Assembly (NCBI GenBank): GCA_029204225.1
Contig: CM055111.1
Span: 19,153,228 to 19,217,227, forward strand
Length of the DNA stretch: 64,000 nt
Source of the DNA: Diphasiastrum complanatum
Taxonomy: Eukaryota > Streptophyta > Lycopodiopsida > Lycopodiales > Lycopodiaceae
Direction of reading: 5' to 3'
Shown: piece after piece, positions 11,014-20,879 of the stretch
Layout: each line of letters begins with the position of its first letter
Position numbering within the stretch: the stretch's first letter is position 1
The notes under the pieces: model-generated
What the model saw: only the letters and a program-made list of their open reading frames with translations
Databases searched by the model: none
What the model was told of the DNA's origin: nothing
Program-made: the position numbers and the translations under genes

Positions 11014-12592
11014 ATGTCAGACAGAGCTTCTCGACTCGAAAGATATCGAAAGATTCGAGAAGATTTTTTCAGAAATTTATCTGGAAGTTCTGATAGAGCT
11101 GAAACTTATTCGGATTTGTTAAAACTAGTTGCCAAACTAAAACCGAATATGGAAGGCCCTGCACCCCGACTTTCTTCAATTTCGAAGATCAGATACGACT
11201 ATTTCAAAGGAACAACCTCAGATGATGCGGACAGTTATGTTTCGCAGTTCGAATCAATTGCGAACGCGAATAATGAAGGTTCGGAGGTGGACAAACTGAG
11301 GATTTTTCCTGGTCTTCTCAGAAAACAAGCACGCATATGGTACAGCCAAGTCGAACCAGGACGAGTGGCTACCTGGTTGCTGCTGAAAGATGCGTTTCTA
11401 CACCAATTCAGAGAAATTGGTTATTCATCCAGAGTACTCGGCAGACTCAACAACATAGAGAAGAAGAGTCGAGAATCTCTGAGAAGGTATACTCGTAAGG
11501 TCAAGAATCTTATTGGAAAACTAACTGGAGTATATCCCGTTGCGATGCAAATTAAATGGTTTCTGTCAGGTTTACCACCGAGTATAAATCGATACTGCAG
11601 ACAAGGTGATATGACTACCTTAGTAGCAGTCATTGCAAGTGCTGAAAACTATGAGACTTCTAAGCTTGCTCAGAAGAGAAAATCAACTAGACGAAGTCGA
11701 AAGTCTAAGCATGTTTCCAGTGGCAGTGAAGAGGATTCGAAGTCTGAATCCAGTTCCAGTTCCTCCAGTTCAGAATCCGAATTACACGACTCATCCGACT
11801 CTGAGACTGATGAGAGAGAACGAAGTAGTAAACGAAAACCCAAACGAAAGGACGATAAAAATTCGGAGATGAAGCCAACAACATCAAAGGTCGAAAAGAT
11901 TTGGAAGAGAGATCTTGCAGATATTAACAAAAAATTCAACGATCTAAAAGTTCAGATTTCAGAGGTTGCTGACAAGAGACCGAAATCATCTTCTTCCAAT
12001 TCAGGACTATGGTGTACGAGGTGCGGTACATCAGGACATTCGAAGGAAGATTGCAGAACAGTGAATATATCTTACGTTGAAGATCCAACACAGGAGGTGC
12101 TGTTTATTTTTCAGAATAATGATACAAAAACAAATTTTGTTCAAGGCACGACTACACCGTTCCAGCAATCCAAACCCAAATTCGGACCGAAAAGATATAA
12201 TCCACCCGAATTTGTAACATCAACAACAAAGACTTCAAATTTTCCAAGACCAGTTTCGGGCAATTGTTACAATTGTGGAGAACCGGGACATTTTTCACCA
12301 GACTGTCCGCAACCACGGAAGCCAATTGGGTATGTACCTCTCTGTTCGAATTGTAAAGAACCAGGCCACAAATATCCTGATTGTCCCCAACCACAGAGAC
12401 CAAGACCTAAATACCAGTATGTAGCGACACCTACTGCAATGGTAGACTCGAAAGAAAAAGTTTCTGCAGATGCGGTTATACAAAAAATTGATCTTGTGGA
12501 AAACCAATCAACGAGGACAACTGACCAATCTTGGCCAAGTGATATGGAAACAATATTCAAAGTAAATACGAGGAGTTCTTCGAAAGATGACT
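11014..12592 (+). CDS. gag: Retrotransposon Gag with three CCHC zinc knuckles
   Basis: An open frame of 526 residues before it enters the inverted repeat. Order of parts: a basic N-terminus; a Retrotrans_gag-type capsid region at about residues 70-165 (SYVSQFESIANANNEG, IWYSQVEPG, FREIGY); a serine/acidic tract at about 230-265 followed by a lysine/arginine-rich stretch; then CCHC knuckles at about residues 334 (CTRCGTSGHSKEDC), 418 (CYNCGEPGHFSPDC) and 444 (CSNCKEPGHKYPDC). Such proteins bind RNA and form the particle in the cytoplasm. The related but decayed capsid text at 33764-33950 belongs to the gypsy fossil. The first ATG after the primer site is taken as the start. No protease motif follows. 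Confidence 0.85.
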
Positions 12593-12709
12593 CGAAAAAT
12601 ATAGGCAGGTCCCTTCATTATATATGTATCCAGCTCTTGTCTTCTTATGTGAATATATATTGCTTCATTCGGATGTATATTCGTTGTTTAATAAATACAC
12701 ATCTTCACA
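12593..12709 (-). repeat. Right terminal inverted repeat (117 bp) of nested element
   Basis: Exact reverse complement of 9707-9823. It ends CA and is followed by ATGAT. The gag frame runs directly into it at about 12592. Confidence 0.92.
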
Positions 12710-13440
12710 ATGATAGTGCACAGGTTGACGCTACTTTATTTCGTCAGCTAGTTGGGAGTTTGATCTATCTTACGACTACACGTCCTGATATCTGCCATGC
12801 TGTAAGTCTGATTAGTCAATTCATGTCATCACCTACTATGGATCATTGGAAAGCTGCGAAAAGGATTTTGAGGTATGTGAAAGGTACACCTAATCTTGGC
12901 TTGGTCTACAAAAGACAAATTGCTTTAACTAAGTTGCAAGGTTATGTTGATGCTAATTGGGTAGGAAATGTAGATGATAGAAAGTCAACAACAAGTTATG
13001 CTTTCAATTTTGGTAGCAGTTGTTTTTCATGGTCTAGCAAGAAGCAAGACACCATTTCTCTTTCTTCTATAGAAGCTGAATATAAAGCGTTAAGTTCTAC
13101 CACTCAGGAAGCTATTTGGCTGCGTAAGTTGTTACGTGAGATTGGCATGAAGTAGGTACATCCTATTGTTATTTTCTGTGATAGCCAAAGTGGGATACAA
13201 TTGGATAAGAATCATGTCTTTCACCCAAGAACAAAACATATTGAGATAAAATATCACTTTGCGTGTGAAAAGCTACAATCTGAAGATATAAGTATTGCAC
13301 ACTATTCTACATTGTTGCAAGTTGCTGATATATTTACGTAAGCTTTAAGTAAAGAGAAGTTTGAAACTTTTAGAGCCAAACTTTGCTTAAATTTGGTTAT
13401 GTAAAAAAGCTTTTACTTATAATACTATCATGGAGGTATG

Positions 13441-13750
13441 TTTCATGAATAGAGTAAACTTTAAAATAAAGAGAGATGTTGATCATTGAGAGAGGCAGTT
13501 AAAATAGCAATCATCGACTTATACAATGCTTTCTAATTTTGACGACACCACGTGTGCTCAGTTCTAGAATTATCGGGTCGTCTTTCTTTTACGAGCCCTT
13601 TGAGTACTCTTAAGCAACTTTATCTTTGTACTTGTTGATAAGTGTAAATATATATTTTGTGGGAGAGCAATTATGTTGTCTTATTGCACTTGACATTGTG
13701 TTGTGGTGATTGATTCGGTCGGGTTTTTAAACTGTATTCTCAACTCTAAC
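13441..13750 (+). repeat. Probable 3' LTR remnant of the copia fossil
   Basis: Follows the end of copia RNase H. A purine-rich tract near 13462 is followed by TGTTGATCATTGAGAGAGG. The other end and a partner LTR were not found, and the satellite array begins at about 13751. Confidence 0.4.
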
Positions 13751-15440
13751 CGCATTGTTTCCGGCATGAAGATTGGTTTATGGCAAATGACGTCTGATTT
13801 AAGCAAGATTGGATCTATTTGGTCTGTAACAGGCTCATGAACCTGTGGCCACCCCCCATTTGTGATTCCGAACCGTAGCCACCAAATTCAATTGGGTTTG
13901 AGAACCGACCCTTATCCCTATCCCTGAAGCCCTTTGGGGAGGTCACTTCAAACGGAGGTTCCGGACTGAGAAGCCACTTGTTTTAAGTCTGGTCTGTTCC
14001 TATAGGTTCCGCTCAACATTATCCATTGGCTGGAATCTAAAGCAAGAGAAGCCGACACCGTTCGAAGAAACCAAGGCCGATGGACGGAACAATGCAAAAC
14101 CCCAGTTCCCATGCCCTAACCACGTTGTTTCTTGCATGAAGACTGGTTTGGGACAAATGATGTCGGATCTAAGTAGGATTAGATTTGTTTGGTCCGTAAC
14201 AGACTCACAAACATGTGGCTATCCCCCGCTTGTGATTCCGGTCCGTAGCCGCCGAATCCGATTGGTTCCGAGAACCGATCCCCTTCCTTGAGGCCCTTTT
14301 CCAAAGGTCACTTCAAATAGATGTTCCAAATTGAGAAATTACCTATTTCATGTTTGGTCTATTCCTAAAAGTTTCCCCTCGGGATTACCCACTATTTGAA
14401 ATCAAAGCCGACACCATTCGAAGAAATCGGGTTGAAGGACCGAATAATGCGGAACTAGTCCATTTCACATGCCCTAATCGCGTTGTTTCCGGCATGGCAA
14501 CTATTTTGGGGCAAATGACGTCGGTTTTGAGCAGGATTGGATCTATTTCATCCATAACAGGCTCATAAACCTATGGCCACTCCCCGTTGGTAATTTCGGA
14601 CTGTAGCCACAAAATCCGATTGGTTTTAAGAACTGAACCTTACCCCTATCCCTGAAGCCCTTTCTGGGAGGTCACTTCAAATGGAGATTCCGGATTGAGA
14701 AAGTACTTGTTTCATGTCTGGTCTATTCCTACAGATTCCCCTCGGCATTTCTCACTGTCCAAAATCAAAAGCTAGAGAAGCCCACACTGTTCGAAGACAC
14801 CGAGGCCGAAGGACAAAACAATACAAAACTAGTCCACTTCCCATGCCCTAACCACATTATTTCCGAAATAATTACTGTTTTGGGACAAATGATGTCAGAT
14901 TCAAGAAGGATTGGATCTATTTGGTCCATAACAGGCTCACAAACCTGTGGCCACCCTCTGTTTGTGATTCCGGATAGTATGCACCGAATCCAATTGGTTC
15001 CGAGTACCTATCCTTACCCCTACCCCTAAAGCCGTTTTCGGGATGTAACTTCAAACAGAATTTCCAAACTGAAAAACTACTCGTTTCACATCTTGTTTGT
15101 TCCTACAGGTCCCCCTTCGGTATTACACACTAGCCAGAATCAAAAGCAAGAGAAGCCGACACCATTCGAAGAAATCGGACTGAAGGACAAAATAATGCGC
15201 AACTAGTCCACTTCCCATGCCCTAACCATGTTGTTTATGGCATGATGATTGTTTTGGGACAAATGATGTCAAATTTAAGCAGGATTGGATCTGTTTGGTC
15301 CATAACATACTCACAAACCTACCCCCTTCCCTGAGGCCCTTTTTTGAATGGTTAGTCCTATCTATTTCCACAGATTCTCCTCGGCGTTGACCACTAGACG
15401 AAACAAAAAGCAAGAGACATCGACACCGTTAGGGGGAACC
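13751..15440. repeat. Satellite array, about 370-bp unit, five copies
   Basis: Units anchored on CGCATTGTTTCCGGCATG-like text start at about 13751, 14121, 14479, 14853 and 15227 (steps 370, 358, 374, 374). Each unit repeats GGACAAATGATGTC, GGATTGGATCTATTTGG, TAACAGGCTCA, TGTGGCCACCCC, CCGATTGGTTCCGAGAACC, GAGGTCACTTCAAA and AGCAAGAGAAGCCGACACCG. The copies differ from one another by perhaps 15-20 percent, and the last is shortened. Open frames inside are chance. It is non-coding, old and tandemly organised like centromeric or pericentromeric satellites. Confidence 0.9.
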
Positions 15441-16075
15441 AGTGCCCCACCATTTTACTCTTTCTTAGCTCTGTCTACATGATCCTTGCCATTGCTATCT
15501 CTAGGGTCAATAAATCTTCTTTTTCATATGCATATTGAGCTTCTATAATTGCAATCGTGGTTTCAAAAGATGAAGGTAATCTGCCAAGAAACAGTGCTGC
15601 TACATCCTTTTCCTTCATAGAAAATCCCAATGCTCCTAAGTGCCCGAGGACGTCCTTGAATCTCCTTACATAGGAAGTGATGATTCACCTTCTGTTATTG
15701 TCATATGTGTTAGATTTTTCTGCAGAACAATCCTAGAGGTCACACCCACTCCATGGTATAGACTTTGCAAAGTCTCCAAAGCTATCTAGGTCTTTTTATA
15801 TGTCTAACATGTGCGCTGATAGTATCCCCTAGAGATAGACAAATAATTGTGAGAGCTTGCTTCATTCTCTCCGTGAATGATCTTCTCCTCTTTGCTATGT
15901 TAACCGATGTCTCCCCTTCGATGATCGGCTCTGTCTCGATGCCTGAAACAAGATCTCAGAGCCCCTTCTTGTCCAAGATCAACTGCATCTTCCATGACCA
16001 TACGTCATAGTTCTCATCCTCTAGCTTTTCTTGTCTCCTACGTATGAGCCATTATATCGATGCTTATACTGCATG
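15441..16075 (-). mobile_element. Copia gag fragment, minus strand
   Basis: On the minus strand this block reads as a copia UBN2-type gag remnant (KMQLILDKKGL, then MKQALTIICLSLGDTISAHV). It lies directly after the integrase end of the neighbouring minus-strand copia, where reverse transcriptase would be expected, so a different copia fragment has been joined here. It is strongly decayed with several breaks and has no LTR. Confidence 0.65.
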
Positions 16076-16079
16076 ATGT

Positions 16080-18462
16080 CTTTTGCTGATTTGATAGCCA
16101 GAATGATGAACAATCTTAGGAGAATCTGACAGGTCAGCTACATGGGACTGTCCTTTTCTTTGAGGTCTTGAAATTGATGAAGATGACATCCCGGCTAGTG
16201 AATATCTTCAACTCGATGGGATCGAACAACTTGTAGGCTTGATCTGAAGTAGTGTATTTGATGAAAACACATTTGATACTCTAGAAGTCAAGCTTCTTCT
16301 TGAGATCAAGAGGTATCTGCGCAAAAGTAGTACATCCAAAAACACGTAAGTTTGATAAAGAAGGTCCGGTACTTGTCCAAACTTCGAATGGTGTTTTGTC
16401 TAAGAGGCCTTTAGTAGGACATCTATTTTTAGTATAGGTTGTTGTTGAAACAACTTCAGCCCAAAAGCACTTCAGAAGTGTTGCATGTGATAACATGCAC
16501 TTTGCCGATTCAACTAAGGTTCTGTTCTTTCTCTTAGCAAGACCATTTGACTGAGGCGAATAGGAGATACTATATTGTTTCTCAATGTTGTTGTTAAGGC
16601 AATACTCCTTGAATTCATTGGACATGTATTCTCCCTCGTTATCTGACCTCAGTGCTTTGATTTGTTTGCTAGTTTGATTCTCATCATGCTCTTTGAATTG
16701 TCTAAATTTGATTGAAATCTCTGATTTTTGTTTAATGGAATAAACAATTGTTCTTCTGGAGAATTCATCACTAAAAGTAATGAAATACTTTGCATTTGTA
16801 TGAACAACACTAATAGATCTTTTGTTGCATGCCTACGGTTTGATCTAAAAGGAATCCTAGCCTACTTTCCAAAGATGCAACTATGATAGACAGGGAGATC
16901 GACCTTACCCGAAGGATTGTCGAGATCAAGAACCATGGATTGTCTGAACCATGGATTGTCTGGACATGTTCAAAATAGATGTATAATTCAAGTGTCCTAA
17001 GTGATGATGCCATAGTAATGCCTTATTGACTAGAACAGAGGTTTTCAAGGCTTGACTTGACTCAGAATAACAATGTGCCAATCTATATAAGTAACCCTAC
17101 CTCTTGTCGAGTGCAAGGATCTTATTACTCCTATCAATAATTTTGCATTGATCAAATTCAAATTCTACCTTATGACCTAAATCTGTAATTCTACTTACTA
17201 ATAACAGATTTGTAGAGAGTTTAGGAACATATAAGACCTTTGATAGTAATTTGAATTGAGCATGCTAGAATCACAACCTTACAGTACCTTCACCTTCAAT
17301 AGTGTGAGTACTATTGTCACCGAGATGAACAAATTTCTTCGTGTTGTAAGGCATCTAGGAGTTGAAGATCTCACATTGATTGGTCATGTGTTGAGTTGCT
17401 CCAGAATCCAAAAACCATGAATCATTAAAAAATGTGCTTTGATTATTGACCTTCAATGTGCCTTCGTCCACTTCAACCTGGGGAAATGATGAGACTGTGT
17501 TTGCTTGTTGATCAGGTTGCTTGGCTACGTTCTATGCTTGGAGAATTCGGCAATCCTTGATCTCATGGTTATTGCGCTTGCAATACCTGCAAAACATCTT
17601 CTTCTTAGACTGTGGATCTGATGATTGTCCTTGACTTTGAGTTTGTTTCTGATTCGTTGCAATCTTCTTGGAGCTTTTCTGCTTCTATTGCTTAGAGCCT
17701 TTGTTGACATATAGAGCCTGAGAGGAGGAAGTAGACAAAGTGTCTTCACTTCTCCTATTGTCTTTTTGTAGCAACATAGTGATAACTCTAGTAAGAGTTA
17801 AATATAAGTGTGTCGATATGATCATCACCCAGTTCTCATATGTAGAGGGCAAGCTTGAAAGCAATGTCATAATTGAGTCTTGATTGTCTGTGACTAATTT
17901 GACAGCAGCCATCTATTGCAAGAGAGTCTTAAACTGGTTAATGTGACTCTGAAGAGAATCACCAGTAGACATCTTAAAAGTCATAGATGTAACTTAGTAG
18001 TTATGTCCCTCACGTCATATAGTGAGTTCAGGATGTCTCAAATGTCTCTTGACGTTTTAGCTTCAGCTATGTGTCCAATCTGTGTATCTGATATATTGAG
18101 GATAATAAGCGCGAAAGCTTTATCGTCCTTTGATTTCCACTTTGAGTCATCGTCTTCAGGTTTTACTTCTGTACCTTTAACAACATCCCATAATTCACTG
18201 GCAATTAGCAAGGTCTTCATCTTAAATTTTCACAAATGATAATTAGATCCATTCAGCTTCTCTAAGATAAGACCAGCTTTACTTTGAGAATCCATCTGGA
18301 ACTTAGTCTATCGATTGTATCGATGATGCTAAGATTTCATAATGCCAACAATAGGAAATCATTTTTCTAATACCGAAAGGTTGAAAATAACTGTAGAGTA
18401 TGATATCAATTTGATATCGCGAAAGATATCAAGTATTAGAGATTTCACTTTGATACCATGTC
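16080..18462 (-). mobile_element. Ty1/copia fossil, minus strand (gag, protease, integrase)
   Basis: Read from the right on the minus strand: a primer site near 18440-18460 (TGGTATCAAAG); gag at about 18294-17520 with a CCHC knuckle (CRYCKRNNHEIKDC); protease with a DSGATQHM active-site motif near 17425-17400; then integrase, of which 16281-16625 shows YSISYSPQSNGLAKRKNRTL, CFWAEVV and LRVFGC. The integrase tail reaches about 16090. Reverse transcriptase and RNase H are absent and a different gag fragment follows. Several breaks; old. Confidence 0.85.
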
Positions 18463-19180
18463 GGAAAGAGATGTTGTGAAGATAGATCGAACTCGAAAAG
18501 AAACGAATGAAAATAATTTGAGTGTCTAAAAAGAAAACTATTCGTGCATAGTAGTATAAACTATCTTCCTCTTTCACAATGCATGACTACGCCTATCAAT
18601 TTGAAACAAAACAATAGTGATAGAAATCATGTTTGATCTTATAGTAACTAACGTTGAAATCATCAGTACTATAGTGATTACGTAGCCAAACAATCAAGCA
18701 TTAATTTGTCGTGAAACGCTCGACAAAAAATCAGTCACGAATCACAAGACAGATAATTAGTCGCGAAGAACTACAGAAACGCATACATCTGGAGACGAAG
18801 TTGAACGCAATAAAAGATAGTATTGATTCAGTGTGAAAACGGAAAAGATGTAAATGAGTACAATAAGTTGCAAATCGAAAGCCGCGTACTCTATGTTATC
18901 TTTGAGCAACTAAAATGAAAGTTTAAATTAAGCGCAATGCTGATAAGCAGTAGTGCAATAGCAATCTCTAAGACAACTCTAAGAAGTGAGCTAGAATGCT
19001 CAGGAGTGTTCAAGCTCGCAAGCTTGAGAGAGAGAGAGCTAACTATTCAAAATGCTTCTTTTGATTGATAATGAAAACTGTATGAATATGAATAGCTATT
19101 TATACTAAGAAATTAGGTCACCAATTGCGATCGTCAGTTGGTTGGTATCAGTTGGCATCCATCCGGTTCCTTGTCATTGA
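18463..19180 (-). repeat. 5' LTR of the minus-strand copia fossil
   Basis: It directly precedes the primer-like TGGTATCAAAG on the minus strand and ends there in ...CCGACA. A minus-strand TATA box (GTATAAATAG, about 19095-19105) and a CT-rich leader (19025-19040) sit at the expected position. The outer edge near 19180 is approximate, and no partner LTR is in the window. Confidence 0.55.
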
Positions 19181-19199
19181 TTGTTGATAAGTGGTGAAA

Positions 19200-19590
19200 A
19201 TTGGCCGTAAATAGTCTGTCTGCATAAATGAACCAAATTGTCACTTCTGCAGAAATGAACTAAAACAGCCACAGGCGACATTGTCGCAAACTGATAGTGT
19301 CACCTTTAAAATCTGATTTAGGGTTGCCCCACACATTTCCAAAGTCCTTTCCTTAACATTTGAGGCTCTTTGGAAAAAGCAAAAAATGTGACTCTGCATA
19401 TTTACTTGCAATTCCCGACAGGTGAAAAATGCGAAAAAGGCGACACTATTGTCAAACTCCGTGTATTTCTGCAGACTGTGTAAAAACACTTGTAAATCTG
19501 CAGACCGTGTAAAAACATGGGAAAATCTGCAGAAGTGGATAGACAATGGATGAAGATTAAAACCAATTAGTCGATTAGTAAGAAGAAGAA
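19200..19590. repeat. Non-coding stretch with short imperfect repeats
   Basis: AAATCTGCAGA(C/A)(C/T)GTGTAAAAACA-type text repeats two to three times between about 19465 and 19535, and related TTCTGCAGAAATG text occurs at 19240. A 101-residue minus-strand open frame across it has no recognisable domain. Confidence 0.5.
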
Positions 19591-20210
19591 TAATCCAGCA
19601 CTTTGCTTGCCCTTGTCTTGGTATGTGAGCCTTATTGGCTCCATTGTTACCCTTGATGACCTTCTTGGAGTGATTGCTTGGCTATTGCTCCTCTTCAAGA
19701 TCACAATTGTCTTGATCCTCGACACCTCCCTCTTAATAGCTTATTTGATTGAGCAGTCAACAAGCTTATGCATCTTATTCTCATCAAATATGACATTTCT
19801 AGAAACCACAAACTTGCTGGAAGATGGAATGTATACCTTGTATCCCTTGTTTGCATTGCCATACCTGAGCATGATCCCCTTGATTGATGATGGATCCTCC
19901 TTTGTCCTTGTCTCCAAAGGTCTATGCACATAGAAAATATCCAAACACCCATTGAGTCCTTGAGGTTTAGCTTCTTCCCATATAAGACTTCAAATGGTGT
20001 TTTGCCTTCAATAGAGCTACATGGAACTCTATTCATCAAATAGTTAGCACAAGTGAGGGCTTCTCCCCAAAACGACTTTGGTAAACATGCATCAAGCCTT
20101 AAAGATTTAGAACATTCACACAATATCCTATATCTCCTCTCGGCTACCCCATTTTGTTGAGGGGTATAGGGACAAGAAAACTCCTTTCAGTTGAATCTCA
20201 TGGAGCCATA
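19591..20210 (-). mobile_element. Ty1/copia integrase fragment, minus strand
   Basis: Minus-strand text matches the end of copia integrase: PYTPQQNGVAERR near 20180, CECSKSLRLDACLPKSFWGEAL, NYLMNRVPCSSIEGKTPFEV, then the RTKEDPSS linker. It resembles integrase text of the copia at 52080-52460 (CECAKALRLDASLPK). No LTR is attached. Decayed. Confidence 0.8.
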
Positions 20211-20879
20211 CTCCACTTTTGTCCCTCTATCAAGGATCGACTCAAAATAGCTAAGCAATTGGGATGGATGTATGTTGTACTATGAATACTTGGGTGCCAC
20301 AAGCTAGTTATCCATGTGATAACTTTTGTGCCACCTCTAGCTCCAAATTCAATTGGACTAAAGGATTGATAAATCATTCTTTCATATTTTGTATTCATGC
20401 TAAAAATCAAAATCAAATGAACTTTTACCCCTTTGTTCTAAGAGACTATTGTTCTTGTTTAGCTCATCTTAGTATACCTGGACTACCACTTATTTTACAC
20501 CTCTCAATTCAATTCACAAAGTCGGCACTTGAACTAGGTCGTCTTTCATTTGAATAGATGCTTGAATAGGTGCCTTATCCAATAAAATATTCAAATAAGT
20601 ACACTGGTTGAGGATTTGTATCTATTTTTGTAGAGACCCTTTTTTCCTTTTGGATACTACTGTCTATGCATCTAACTCCATGCATCTAACACGATATAAA
20701 GACTAAGAGCCGCATTATCAACATACAATACCTAGTGTTCCTCTCTAGACCAGCAATATGAACAGTAGTTACTAGCAAATCGAGTTACCAGCTCTAATCA
20801 CTCACATAAGGGCAGTGTGGGACCTTCCCCCACTTGGGATCTTTCAGCAGGACTGATCTTTGGATGAAAAATCCGCCCA
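20211..20879. other. Unassigned stretch
   Basis: The open frames here (for example 20264-20557) show no domain. From about 20580 to 20880 the text is unique non-coding sequence leading into the tandem array. Nothing further was recognised. Confidence 0.4.

Larger units (their letters stand above)
9707..12709 (+). mobile_element. Nested gag-only element with 117-bp terminal inverted repeats
   Basis: A 3003-bp insertion in a copia fossil. It starts TGTGAAGATGTG and ends CACATCTTCACA, and the outer 117 bases at the two ends are exact reverse complements. The sequence ATGAT flanks both ends (9702-9706 and 12710-12714), a 5-bp target duplication typical of retroviral-type integrase. Inside are an LTR-like block (9707 to about 10922) with a TATA box, a tRNA-Asp primer site (10938-10955) and one long gag frame (from 11014). 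Protease, reverse transcriptase and integrase are absent. The right end is an inverted copy of the left LTR edge, not a normal direct LTR. Identical ends suggest a recent insertion. It looks whole as an inserted unit but is non-autonomous. Confidence 0.85.
9179..13440 (+). mobile_element. Ty1/copia fossil split by a nested element
   Basis: The plus-strand copia remnant consists of two parts. 9179-9706 is reverse transcriptase (LNGDLEEEVYMVQPQGF, NGLKQAPRAWYERI and the catalytic YVDDIIIMGN). 12710 onward is the end of reverse transcriptase and RNase H ([45 protein letters not shown], then KHIEIKYHF) to about 13400. A purine-rich stretch near 13462-13474 (AAATAAAGAGAGA) precedes TGTTGATC, a plausible LTR start. 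The 5' half, including gag and integrase, is missing. The interruption is the 3.0-kb element at 9707-12709 and is flanked by an exact 5-bp duplication. It is broken but has relatively few breaks. Confidence 0.88.

Noticed and set aside
11014-13155. A single 713-codon gag-pol gene
   Set aside because: The second part is the RNase H of the older copia fossil into which the element inserted. The 5-bp duplication and inverted repeat place the border at 12709/12710.
13751-15440. Regular repeats considered as a CRISPR array
   Set aside because: The units are about 370 bp, contiguous and diverged, with no short repeat-spacer pattern, and the sequence is plant nuclear DNA.
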